Part shown: in pieces, positions 54,848 through 63,561 of the stretch
Layout: every line of letters begins with the position of its first letter
Position numbering within the stretch: position 1 is the first letter of the stretch
From: Planktothrix paucivesiculata PCC 9631
GTDB taxonomy: Bacteria; Cyanobacteriota; Cyanobacteriia; Cyanobacteriales; Microcoleaceae
Direction of reading: 5' to 3'
Assembly (NCBI RefSeq): GCF_900009265.2
Contig: NZ_LR735012.1
Coordinates: 41,599-105,598 of the forward strand
DNA: 64,000 nt
Notes under the pieces: model-generated
Told to the model about the DNA's origin: nothing
Seen by the model: the letters and a program-made list of their open reading frames with translations, nothing else
Databases searched by the model: none
Translations under genes and position numbers: made by a program

Positions 54848-55443
54848 GAACATTCCTTAATCTTTGTTGATATAGCGCGTGGTGCTAGAGAACAGGGAAT
54901 ACTTCGACTTCGCTCAGTAACAAGGGAATAGGGAATGAGTTTGCTTAATCAGGACTTACGCAAGCAGGCTATATATAGCGTGTCAAAAGTAGGCGATCGC
55001 ATACCAATGATAATAGCTAATTATTTATTTTCTCCCCAATGTTGGGGGCTAGATGGCTTGAAATGTATAGTGTTTAGACAGATTTCTCAAGCAGCAATAT
55101 TTGCCCCCTAAATCCCCCAAAATTGGGGGACTTTAAGAGGTTGTCCTGTTAAAGCGATCTCATGCTTAGTGCTATAATTCTCATCTGCGTAATAACACTG
55201 AGAAAATTAATCTCTATTATTGAGATTTTTAATTTTAATAAAAATGATCAGCATTTTTACTCGGTTTTAGATAGTTTAAGTGGGTTACAAAAAGTAAAAA
55301 AACTATAGAATCAGGGTTTAAATCCTTTTATCAATACTTTACAAATTAAGGCATTTTCAATATCATTCCTTTAACAGCCATCGACTATAGTGTATTTATC
55401 GAAAGGAAGAAAGCCCCAACCCGAAGCACCCAGGAGTCAACTT
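54848..55443. other. Spacer with repeats before PEP-CTERM gene
   Basis: This 596-base spacer has no credible gene. It holds, in order, GGGAATA-type units with the inverted 22-base block (54900-54921), the element copy B (54950-55154), and an AT-rich 5' region. TATAGT at 55386-55391 and CCAGGAG at 55429-55435 (ribosome binding site) lie just before the next gene. The long 5' region may hold the PEP-CTERM gene promoter. Confidence 0.6.
54950..55154. mobile_element. Non-autonomous element, copy B
   Basis: This 205-bp copy matches element A (31487-31716) over nearly all its length: CAGGACTTACGCAAGCAGGC, GCGTGTCAAAAGTAGGCGAT, GGCTTGAAATGTATAG, and the end GTCCTGTTAAAG. It lacks two short blocks (around CAATCGCCCTAAAAAGTC and one GGGGGCTA unit). 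No reading frame of note exists in it. Confidence 0.85.
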
Positions 55444-56307
55444 ATGAAAACTTTAACCCTAAAAAAATTAATTGGAACCACAGTAGCTAGTCTTTGTTTA
55501 GTCTCTGTAAACGGTCTTCCGGCGATGGCTGGACAATTACATAATCAATGGAACTACGGAATTGATTCCTTCGCTGATGGCTCTGGTGGTGAAGGCTATA
55601 ATATTAGAGGAATTGCGATTAAAGAAACCAGCGAGAATATTTTTGTCGCCCTCACCGGTGGAACTCCTTTAACAGGTGTAACTAATAATTCAGCAGCCGA
55701 TAAAAATATTGGTTGGGGAGATTTATTCTTAAACTTTACGAACAAAAACTTCACAACCGCTAGTAATCAACGAAGCTTATTTGGAGTTCGTTTTGCGGGA
55801 ACCAATGACTCCCAAGTGGCTACCACAGGTTTATATGGAAATGTCAAAGGTGTCAGCGTTACAGGTGTCAATGCGGGCTATAGCAGTTTAAAACAATATT
55901 ACGATTATGGATGGGATAAAGCTAACACCCAAGGCACTGACCTGGCTACCAAAGCTGCGGCTTACAATTATTTCGGTCAAGGAACAATCCTGAATGTGAT
56001 TGACTCCGGTGCTAACAAATTGGGTGGGATTCAAAGTCTATCTGCGGCTGTCTTAACGGGTCAAGGACTTGATTTTGGGTTCTTCAACGCTAAAGGATCT
56101 CAAACCCTTGGTTTTAGCCTGAATAAAGCGGATTTGGGACTCGCCGACGGCAACTATAACTATATGGCCAACCTTTTCATAGAATGTGGAAATGACGGTG
56201 TTGCTCTAGCGGGTGGCGTTTCTGTTCCCGAACCCGGTAGTCTTGCAGGTTTAGCTTTGGTCGGTCTGACTGCAATCGGTAGCCGCCTTCGCAAACGTCA
56301 AGATTAA
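55444..56307 (+). CDS. PEP-CTERM (XDD3-like) surface protein
   Basis: The ATG at 55444, with AGGAG upstream, gives 287 residues. A signal peptide (MKTLTLKKLIGTTVASLCLV) ends near AMA-G at 29. The mature part has DFADGSGGEGYNIRGIAI-like and GWGDLFLNF blocks, as in XDD3-type exosortase-dependent proteins. The C-terminus VPEPGSLAGLALVGLTAIGS then RLRKRQD is a PEP-CTERM sorting signal cut by an exosortase. No exosortase gene lies in the window. Single cysteine pair none; one late cysteine at IECGNDG. Confidence 0.88.
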   Translation: MKTLTLKKLIGTTVASLCLVSVNGLPAMAGQLHNQWNYGIDSFADGSGGEGYNIRGIAIKETSENIFVALTGGTPLTGVTNNSAADKNIGWGDLFLNFTNKNFTTASNQRSLFGVRFAGTNDSQVATTGLYGNVKGVSVTGVNAGYSSLKQYYDYGWDKANTQGTDLATKAAAYNYFGQGTILNVIDSGANKLGGIQSLSAAVLTGQGLDFGFFNAKGSQTLGFSLNKADLGLADGNYNYMANLFIECGNDGVALAGGVSVPEPGSLAGLALVGLTAIGSRLRKRQD

Positions 56308-56332
56308 TTCATCAATTTTATGACTAAAACTA

Positions 56333-56370
56333 TTAGGGTAGGGGCAATTCATGAGTTTCCCCTACCCTAA
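56333..56370 (+). terminator. Hairpin after PEP-CTERM gene
   Basis: TTAGGGTAGGGG-CAATTC and partner GAGTTT-CCCCTACCCTAA form a long stem. Just downstream is ATCTTTTAGG. It belongs to the same hairpin family as 20607-20644. The weak T-run makes termination likely but not certain. Confidence 0.65.
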
Positions 56371-56406
56371 ATCTTTTAGGATTGCTTGGGTCTAGTTTAC
56401 CTCAAT

Positions 56407-56451
56407 AAAAAAGACGAGTCTGTAACTCAAATCCAGCATTTCTCGTCTTTT
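56407..56451. terminator. Bidirectional terminator, PEP-CTERM / moeB-like
   Basis: AAAAAAGACGAG (56407-56418) and CTCGTCTTTT (56442-56451) form a stem of 9-10 bp with a 23-base loop. The A-run and T-run serve both strands, which fits convergent genes at 56307 and 56484. An alternative pair GACGAGTCT / AGACTCGT shares the same left arm. Confidence 0.75.
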
Positions 56452-56483
56452 CGTGAGACTCGTTTCGTTCCAAACAACCTTAA

Positions 56484-57656
56484 TTAATACTCGGGAACAG
56501 AATCATCAATTTCTCGACTCCAAGCCAGAATTCCGCCTTTAAGATTAGTCCCGGAAATTCCGGCTTCTTTCAGAATTCCTAGGGCTTTTCCAGAACGCAT
56601 TCCCGATTTACAATGGGCAATTAAATGATGACCATTTAACAGTTCTTTCACCTGTTCAATACCTTTGCCCTGTTCAATATCGGGTAAAGGAATTAACACC
56701 GAACCTGGAATTTTAGCAATTTCATACTCATGGGGATTACGCACATCAATTAATACAAAATCCTTCGCCCCACTGCCGAGTAATTTTTCCAGTTCCTGAA
56801 CCGTCATTTCAGGAATATCCATTTTCTGTTTAGCCTCCTGTTCTTGTGCTTGAGGAATTCCGCAGAATTGCTCATAATCAATTAATTTTTCAATCACCGG
56901 ACGGACAGGATTGGGACGTAATTTTAACTCCCGGAACGTCATTTCTAAAGCGTTATATAATAACAAACGTCCGCTTAAAGTTCGTCCTTGACCCAGAATA
57001 ATTTTAACGGTTTCTGTGGCTTGAATGACGCCAATCATACCGGGTAAAATTCCTAAAACCCCGCCTTCTGCACAGGAGGGAACCATTCCGGGGGGTGGGG
57101 GTTCGGGGTATAAATCTCGGTAGTTGGGCCCATCTTGGTAGTTAAAGACCGTTGCCTGTCCTTCAAACCGGAAAATTGACCCGTAGACGTTGGGTTTGTT
57201 CAGCAACACGCAGGCGTCATTCACCAAATATCGGGTCGGGAAATTGTCGGTTCCGTCTACAATCACATCATAGGGTCGCAGCAGGTCGAGGGCATTTTCT
57301 GAACTGATGCGGGTATTGTAGAGGTCAACTTGACAAGCGGGGTTAATTTCCAAAATCCGGTTTTTTGCCGATTCAATTTTGGGTTTGCCCACCCAAGCAG
57401 TCCCGTGAATAATTTGGCGTTGCAGATTGGAGGTATCGACCACATCAAAATCAACAATTCCGATGCGTCCAATGCCCGCCGCCGCCAAATACAGCAGCAA
57501 GGGCGAACCTAATCCCCCGGTTCCAATGCAAAGCACACTCGCCGCTTTTAAGCGTTTCTGACCTTCCAGACCGACTTCTGGTAAAATCAAGTGGCGGGAG
57601 TACCGTTCGTAGTCGTCTTTCGTTAACTGGATTTCATCCAGATTCGGATTTAGCAT
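56484..57656 (-). CDS. moeB: ThiF/MoeB E1-like adenylyltransferase with rhodanese domain
   Basis: This 390-residue protein has an E1-like domain (1-270) with CIGTGGLGSPLLLYLAAAG, DFDVVDTSNLQRQIIHG, and VDGTDNFPTRYLVNDAC, then a rhodanese domain (about 285-390) with HCKSGMRSG, catalytic C349. It activates a ubiquitin-like sulfur-carrier protein (MoaD or ThiS type) by adenylation. The paired CxxC zinc site of E. coli MoeB is not seen. This MoeBR form is common in cyanobacteria. Its upstream JAMM gene may trim the carrier. Confidence 0.92.
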   Translation of the reverse strand: MLNPNLDEIQLTKDDYERYSRHLILPEVGLEGQKRLKAASVLCIGTGGLGSPLLLYLAAAGIGRIGIVDFDVVDTSNLQRQIIHGTAWVGKPKIESAKNRILEINPACQVDLYNTRISSENALDLLRPYDVIVDGTDNFPTRYLVNDACVLLNKPNVYGSIFRFEGQATVFNYQDGPNYRDLYPEPPPPGMVPSCAEGGVLGILPGMIGVIQATETVKIILGQGRTLSGRLLLYNALEMTFRELKLRPNPVRPVIEKLIDYEQFCGIPQAQEQEAKQKMDIPEMTVQELEKLLGSGAKDFVLIDVRNPHEYEIAKIPGSVLIPLPDIEQGKGIEQVKELLNGHHLIAHCKSGMRSGKALGILKEAGISGTNLKGGILAWSREIDDSVPEY

Positions 57657-57743
57657 AGCAATTTTGACAAAAAATATAACCGTCCCTTTTAGGGGTTTAG
57701 GTCATCAAAACTATATATTATACCTGATGATGGGGAAGATGGG

Positions 57744-58217
57744 TTAATCTCTGATTAAAGGTTCAGCTTGAAATTGATGATTCTGATCTAAACTCCAATT
57801 TTGTAAGTCGGTAGCTTTTCCTTTTTCTACAGAAATAATAATATAAGAATAGTCTGACCAAGCATAAATTCGATCAAATTCAGAGGGAATGGCGGGATGA
57901 TCGGGATGGGAATGATAAATACCTATTATGATTAAATTGCGATCGCGTCCTTGTTTTTGAGCTTGAATCATTTGTTGAGGAGAAATCGTAAACCGATGTT
58001 CTGAGGTAAGGGGTTTATTAGTAGTTTCTACTTCCTCAAAGGTTTTGGCAGTTGCGGGATTCCAAGCGTTTTCAGTTAGAATAATATCTACAATTATTTT
58101 ATCATAATTTTGGTTAATTTTACCCATTAATAAGCCACAACATTCCTGGGGATAGGTTTGTTCAGCGTGGCTACAAATAGCTTGAATTTGTTCTGAGGAT
58201 ATTATTAATTTAGACAT
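57744..58217 (-). CDS. JAMM (MPN) metalloprotease
   Basis: This 157-residue protein has an intact JAMM site: E25 in YPQECCGLL, H102 and H104 in HSHPDHPAI, and D115. JAMM proteins cut ubiquitin-like or sulfur-carrier proteins; the bacterial Mec+ type releases the amino acid from CysO. It lies 87 bases upstream of the MoeB-rhodanese gene on the same strand and 38 bases after the MFS gene. Together they suggest a sulfur-carrier cycle. Confidence 0.9.
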   Translation of the reverse strand: MSKLIISSEQIQAICSHAEQTYPQECCGLLMGKINQNYDKIIVDIILTENAWNPATAKTFEEVETTNKPLTSEHRFTISPQQMIQAQKQGRDRNLIIIGIYHSHPDHPAIPSEFDRIYAWSDYSYIIISVEKGKATDLQNWSLDQNHQFQAEPLIRD

Positions 58218-58255
58218 TGGTTAAGGTTGATTTTAAAATAGATCAGGAATTGTCT

Positions 58256-59455
58256 TTATTCTACTATTTTGGAAAATGTTAATTTAGGCAAAAATAATAC
58301 TAAAAAAGTTGTGATTAAAAATGCCATGATTCCTAAACGATAACCGATAATTAGATTAACACTTCCCAGTTGTTTAACCATTAAATCATATCCACTCATC
58401 GCCAAAGAAAAGGCCCCAAAATATACTCCTATTCCTAAACCTCCTTTCTGGGATGGAATCAAAGAAAAGGCAATGGGGATAATCCCATTAGCAACTAAAC
58501 TATAGCTGGCAATCAGTAATAAACTAATCAGAATAATGATAGATTTATTCACAATAAAAGACGATAATAATAATAAAATAGTTGTTGTTATTAATCCGAT
58601 TAAGGTTGCTTTATTATTACCAATTTTAACAGCAAATAATCCCGCAGGGATGGAAGCAAATGCTAATAAAATTAATCCAGTAAACATGATCCATTGAACA
58701 TTGCCACCGGAATTTTTAATTACTTGAGGAAAAACTTCTCCTAAAATTAATCGAGTTTCCCAGGCTACAAATAACCCTAAGAACGCAATAAAAACTAAGT
58801 TTCTCAGGTATAATTTTTGAGCAGGTTCTTCTGACTGAGGAATAACGCTTAAATCAGGATTAAAATACCTTAAAACTCCCACGGAACCCAACAATACCAA
58901 AGACCCAATCGTAAAAGTAATTCCCGATCCTAAACCTAGAATAAACTTACTAGAAATAGGACGAATTGCCCCGATAATACCTCCCATAAAAATCAAAAGA
59001 CTCATGGCTTGGGGAAGTTTTGTTTCTATTGCATATTGACCTAATAAAGCCGTAACCGGACTTCTAAAAACCGCCATAGCAACGGCCCATAAAATTAATA
59101 AAATTGGGAATATCCAATGTATGGAATTGAAAGATTGACCAAAAATATAAAAGACGGGAATTCCTATAAATAAACCGGAAGCTAAAATTACCCCTAAACT
59201 AATTAAGGGAAAACGAGTTCCTAGCCATCGCCGTTGACGGTCAGAAAAATTTCCTGCTATGGGTTCAATAATTACTCCTAACGCATTTTCAATTACTAAA
59301 ATAGTTGGGAATAAACCCGGAAATCCCAAGGAAGCTAAAAGTTGAGGAACATATAATCTATACAGTAACCAAGTTAAGCTAATTGCTCCTTGAATTAAGG
59401 ATAATCCGATTAACTGAAACCAGAGAATAGACGGTTTAGAATTTGAGGTTGCCAT
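58256..59455 (-). CDS. MFS transporter
   Basis: This 399-residue protein has about twelve membrane helices with the MFS loop motif NFSDRQRRWLGTRFPLIS between helices 2 and 3. The substrate is unknown; the DRQRRWLGTRFP loop is like that of GPH/SLC45-type sugar carriers, but this is weak. It starts 5 bases after pdxA, so the two are co-transcribed. Confidence 0.88.
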   Translation of the reverse strand: MATSNSKPSILWFQLIGLSLIQGAISLTWLLYRLYVPQLLASLGFPGLFPTILVIENALGVIIEPIAGNFSDRQRRWLGTRFPLISLGVILASGLFIGIPVFYIFGQSFNSIHWIFPILLILWAVAMAVFRSPVTALLGQYAIETKLPQAMSLLIFMGGIIGAIRPISSKFILGLGSGITFTIGSLVLLGSVGVLRYFNPDLSVIPQSEEPAQKLYLRNLVFIAFLGLFVAWETRLILGEVFPQVIKNSGGNVQWIMFTGLILLAFASIPAGLFAVKIGNNKATLIGLITTTILLLLSSFIVNKSIIILISLLLIASYSLVANGIIPIAFSLIPSQKGGLGIGVYFGAFSLAMSGYDLMVKQLGSVNLIIGYRLGIMAFLITTFLVLFLPKLTFSKIVE

Positions 59456-59460
59456 CTGAA

Positions 59461-60498
59461 TTAAGGGTTAATACGATTATTGACTAATTCTATGCCTAAT
59501 TCTATAGCTGCTTTCATACTAGACCCATCAGCTATGCCTTTTCCGGCAATATCAAAGGCGGTACCATGATCAGGAGATGTTCTAATAAACGGTAAACCAA
59601 TTGTAGTATTTACCGCTCGATCAAATGCCATTAATTTGACAGGAATTAACCCTTGATCATGATATAATGCAATATACGCATCATGGGCATTTTTCCCTAA
59701 ATTAAACCAAGCCTGACCGGGCTTAACCCACATTGTATCAGGGGGAATGGGGCCATCTAATTGAATATAAGGATAGCGATCGCGTTGTTGATTTAACCAG
59801 GGAATTAACCAGTCTTTTTCCTCTGTTCCTAACTGTCCATTTTCCCCACTATGGGGATTTAATCCCGCCACAGCAATTCTAGGATTTTCTAATCCAAATT
59901 CATGGCGTAAACACTTAACAAATAACTCTAATTTTAAACTCATTAATTCCGGGTTTAAGGTTTGGGAAATTTGGGATAAGGGAATATGGGTTGTCGCTAA
60001 TAAGGTTCTTAATGTCCAGCCAGTATAGGGCGATCGCGCTACAAATAACATTCCAAACTTTTTAACCTGGGCTTTTTCTGCTAAAAATTCCGTTTGTCCG
60101 GGGTAATCATAACCCGCTAAATTCCAGAGATTTTTGGCAATTGGCCCAGTGATAATTCCATCAAATTCTCCTTGTAAAGTTCGGGTAATAGCTGTATCCA
60201 AATATTGGAAACTGAGCGCCCCACTGGTTTGATTTCCGACCCCAATTTCTAATGGCGGTAAACGCGGATCAGGATCTAAATTAATCACCTGTAACTGCTC
60301 GGGTTTTGCCGCCTGAAATCCCTGGGTTTGTAATTGCTGATAGGTTTTGTGTAAAATCCGATCGCTTCCCACTATAGTTAGATCACACTGTTGATGTAGT
60401 GCGGGAGCAGCTAAGGCTTTTAATATTACCTCTGGCCCTATTCCCGATGGATCACCTAATGTTATCGCTAAACGAGGTATTTTTTTAGATTGAAGCAT
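59461..60498 (-). CDS. pdxA: 4-hydroxythreonine-4-phosphate dehydrogenase
   Basis: PdxA oxidises 4-phosphohydroxy-threonine in pyridoxal-phosphate (vitamin B6) synthesis. The 345-residue protein starts [22 protein letters not shown], with [16 protein letters not shown], the metal-binding histidine region [21 protein letters not shown], and [13 protein letters not shown]. Cyanobacteria usually make B6 by the DXP-independent Pdx1/Pdx2 route, so a PdxA-like protein here may serve a related reaction (PdxA2). First gene of the minus-strand group. Confidence 0.9.
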   Translation of the reverse strand: MLQSKKIPRLAITLGDPSGIGPEVILKALAAPALHQQCDLTIVGSDRILHKTYQQLQTQGFQAAKPEQLQVINLDPDPRLPPLEIGVGNQTSGALSFQYLDTAITRTLQGEFDGIITGPIAKNLWNLAGYDYPGQTEFLAEKAQVKKFGMLFVARSPYTGWTLRTLLATTHIPLSQISQTLNPELMSLKLELFVKCLRHEFGLENPRIAVAGLNPHSGENGQLGTEEKDWLIPWLNQQRDRYPYIQLDGPIPPDTMWVKPGQAWFNLGKNAHDAYIALYHDQGLIPVKLMAFDRAVNTTIGLPFIRTSPDHGTAFDIAGKGIADGSSMKAAIELGIELVNNRINP

Positions 60499-60613
60499 AA
60501 TTCAACATCCTTAAAACTATGTTAATTTTAATTGATATCATACAATGATCCCAAAATTGTAGTAAGCCCGACCGGGCTTTTTTCCTCTTATTTCTCCCCA
60601 CTTTTAACCAAAT

Positions 60614-61597
60614 ATGAATATTCCCTCAACGCTTAATGTTGCGATCGGCTTATTTTTTATCTATTTACTTCTGAGCTTATTAATATCAGAAATACAAGAG
60701 TTTTTAGCCAGTTCAATTTTTGATTGGAGGGCTAAAAATTTATATCGTTCTATCCAATTTATTCTAGGAGATTCAGCCACAGAACTTCTATACCAATACC
60801 CTTTAATTAAATCTTGGAAAGATTATAAACAACGCAGCAATAAAAATTCCGTTGGGCCATCTTATATTCCGAGTACAACTTTTGCTTTAGCATTAATTAG
60901 TGTCATTATAGAAAAATCTGGAGTTCAACCAGAAATAGATAGTTTAACTATTGATGATTTTATTCGAGCGATTAACTCAGAAGCTATCAAACAGTTTTTT
61001 GATCCTGATCAAATTAAACTATTTAAAATTTTAGCCATAAAAACCAAAAACAAAGCCGGAGATACTGCTAATTTTGAATCCTTAGAAACAGCTATCAGTG
61101 ATTGGTTTGAACAATCCATGACCAGGGCATCGGGAGTCTATAAACGTCAAGTTAAATTGATTACACTGGCCATTGGGTTTATCGTAGCCATGGGATTAAA
61201 TGCAGATACCTTAAATATTGCTAATCGTCTTTTTCAAGAACCTGTATTACAAGAAAATCTGAGTCAAACCATTAATATTGTATTAACTAAAAATCCTGAT
61301 TCTCCCCTAAATAACTGTTTAAACTCCGAGGTTAACTCTACAAAAGATTGTCAAGACTTAACAGAAAATTTTCTTTATTCTTATTTATTAGATTTTTCTT
61401 CCTTGCCTTTAGGATGGGGTCAATCTAACTTAAATCAACAGTTTAATTTAAGCGGAAATCTGGGGATTCAACTATTTAAAGTTATACTAGGATGGGGATT
61501 AACTGCGATCGCAATTTCCATGGGTTCTTCCTTTTGGTTTGATCTTCTCAACAAATTAATTAATGTTCGGAACACCGGATCAAAACCCCAATCTTAA
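60614..61597 (+). CDS. Membrane protein, unknown
   Basis: This 327-residue protein has a hydrophobic N-terminus (about 8-28), a soluble helical region (about 30-175), a second hydrophobic stretch (about 180-198), an extracellular-type loop with two cysteines (NNCLNSEVNSTKDCQ), and a last membrane helix (about 285-310) with WFDLLNKLINVRN. No family is recognised. It faces the porin gene across a bidirectional terminator. Confidence 0.7.
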   Translation: MNIPSTLNVAIGLFFIYLLLSLLISEIQEFLASSIFDWRAKNLYRSIQFILGDSATELLYQYPLIKSWKDYKQRSNKNSVGPSYIPSTTFALALISVIIEKSGVQPEIDSLTIDDFIRAINSEAIKQFFDPDQIKLFKILAIKTKNKAGDTANFESLETAISDWFEQSMTRASGVYKRQVKLITLAIGFIVAMGLNADTLNIANRLFQEPVLQENLSQTINIVLTKNPDSPLNNCLNSEVNSTKDCQDLTENFLYSYLLDFSSLPLGWGQSNLNQQFNLSGNLGIQLFKVILGWGLTAIAISMGSSFWFDLLNKLINVRNTGSKPQS

Positions 61598-61608
61598 AAG
61601 TCACAAAA

Positions 61609-61637
61609 AAACCCAGCCTCTCAAGGAAACTGGGTTT
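61609..61637. terminator. Bidirectional terminator before the porin
   Basis: AAACCCAG (61609-61616) and CTGGGTTT (61630-61637) form a perfect 8-bp stem with a 13-base loop. The flanking A-run on the left serves the minus strand and the T residues on the right serve the plus strand. It lies between the convergent genes ending at 61597 and 61657. Confidence 0.8.
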
Positions 61638-61656
61638 ATCATAGAATTAAAAGAAA

Positions 61657-63561
61657 TTAGAAGCGGAATTGAGTCCGCAGTGTTCCCACAAAAATTGTGT
61701 CGTTGTTACTATTGTGATCAGGATTGGTCACAACGTAGAAACCCGGTGTCACAGAGATGTACTCACTGAAGGGGAAGCGATAGAAGCCTTCAATATGAAT
61801 AGCCGTGTCTTTGTCTTCCAAGCCGCTAATATCATGACTGACGACTTTCGGAGGCATCCCGACAATTAAACCGCCAGCATCCCCTTCGCGGAGAATATCG
61901 GGGAACCCTAACACCGCAGCCCAGTTGATAATGTTAGCAGTGTCGTTTCCTCCCCGTTTTTGGTCAGCCCAGGTACTCCCAAACCAACCGCCAATGGAGA
62001 AGCTGCGAGCCACTCTCCAGTTCATTTGTACCCCTAGGTTATCAGAAGTTGTGGCGTTTTCACCGAAGGGTTTATTAGCACCCCAACTGCCCGTACCGCC
62101 AGAAACGTAAATGTTATCGTTGCTGAAGTAACGGTGGTTATAATCCACGGCAAAAGTTAGGTTGTCCTTGGGTGCAAACACCAATTGGGCCATGGCACTG
62201 TAACTGCCATTGAACATCCCGTTACCCTGACTTGCATCAGAAGCGAAAACATCATCCGCCAAATAACCGATATTGGCTCTGAAGTTATGACTAAAGGCAT
62301 ATTTCAGCCCTAAACCGGCACCCGAAGGGCCTTGGAATGTGGTGGGGTTAAACCGTCCAAACCGAGAAATTGAACCGCTTCCATCATCACTAAAGGGAGT
62401 GACAACCTCTTGAATATCATCCAAGACTAACCCTTTCGCGCCGACCCAAACAATACCTTTTCCACCCGAGATAGGGTAACGGTAGGCCAGAGTATCCAGA
62501 ATCACGCCGTCACTCTCACCATCAATACCCGTCCGAGACATTAAGGTATTGGAGACATCAAAAGCACTCAAATCCGGTATGGAGTTGGCTTGTAAACGAG
62601 TTCTGAGTAAATCTTGGCCGGTGAAACTGGTATCAAAGTTTAAACGAGCGCGGTAGCCAAAATAGGCTTCGGCGGGGTCATCACTCTTATGGGCAAACTG
62701 ACCAACGACGTTATTTGTAGCCCGATCCCCAAGGGCATCTCCAACCCAGAACACCGCTTCTCCCCGCAGTTTAGTGGTGGTAGAGAATTGATTGGCTTCG
62801 AGTTCCCCAGCGCGGGCTTCTAATACCGTAATTCTTCCGCGCAGACTGGCCAATTCGGCTGCAAATTCTTCCATGAGGCGTTGCAGTTGCGCCAAATCCT
62901 CACGGGTGACTAAATCTTTGGTTGAGGCAGCAATCAGTTCATTAATCCGCTCTAAACAGGCGTTCACCCCAGCAGCGAACTCAAAACGGGTTAAAGCACG
63001 ATTCCCTTTGAAAGTTCCATCGGGATATCCTGCAATACACCCATAGCGTTCTACCAGGGATTGTAGAGCTTGGAACGCCCAGTCCGTCGGTTGAACGTCG
63101 GATAGTTGGGAGACGGAGGTAACTTGAGCTTGGCGCTTGTTGCCCCGACCTTCACGACCATATTCATTAAGCTGTTGCATCACCTCGGCGTTATTAACCG
63201 CATCGCTTTGAGGTGCTGCGTCGAGATCCGCTAAGGGAATCTCATTATTAGCGGGAGTTTCGATGCCTCTACTCGGCCCAACTCCAGCATGGGGGTTCAC
63301 GGGAACTTGAGCTAATTGTTGCGGTGGGGTGAGGGTCAAGGTGTCCAGAGGACTTACAGAGACTTGCTCACTGATTTTTAACTCAGTTTGGATGGGCTCC
63401 AAAGGGGTTTCTGCCAAGGCAGATACTTCGGTTGCCGCTGCAATTGCAGTGGATTGAGCCTCAGTCACGGGTAACTCTGCGAATGCTGTGGTCGGGGCTA
63501 ATAAACTAGCTCCTAAGACGGCAGGACTGAGTAGCCATGCTTTCAGTAGTATTTTCGACAC
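61657..63561 (-). CDS. Iron-uptake porin (SomA/SomB-like, OprB family)
   Basis: This 634-residue outer-membrane protein has a signal peptide (to about residue 28, TAFA), a low-complexity region, an SLH domain (about 152-215, SVSQLSDVQPTDWAFQALQS) that binds peptidoglycan-linked polymer, a coiled coil (about 215-258), and an OprB-type beta barrel ending RTQFRF with a final phenylalanine. Related cyanobacterial SomA/B porins carry ions and small solutes. Its long 5' region at 63562-64000 may hold promoter elements. Confidence 0.92.
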   Translation of the reverse strand: MSKILLKAWLLSPAVLGASLLAPTTAFAELPVTEAQSTAIAAATEVSALAETPLEPIQTELKISEQVSVSPLDTLTLTPPQQLAQVPVNPHAGVGPSRGIETPANNEIPLADLDAAPQSDAVNNAEVMQQLNEYGREGRGNKRQAQVTSVSQLSDVQPTDWAFQALQSLVERYGCIAGYPDGTFKGNRALTRFEFAAGVNACLERINELIAASTKDLVTREDLAQLQRLMEEFAAELASLRGRITVLEARAGELEANQFSTTTKLRGEAVFWVGDALGDRATNNVVGQFAHKSDDPAEAYFGYRARLNFDTSFTGQDLLRTRLQANSIPDLSAFDVSNTLMSRTGIDGESDGVILDTLAYRYPISGGKGIVWVGAKGLVLDDIQEVVTPFSDDGSGSISRFGRFNPTTFQGPSGAGLGLKYAFSHNFRANIGYLADDVFASDASQGNGMFNGSYSAMAQLVFAPKDNLTFAVDYNHRYFSNDNIYVSGGTGSWGANKPFGENATTSDNLGVQMNWRVARSFSIGGWFGSTWADQKRGGNDTANIINWAAVLGFPDILREGDAGGLIVGMPPKVVSHDISGLEDKDTAIHIEGFYRFPFSEYISVTPGFYVVTNPDHNSNNDTIFVGTLRTQFRF

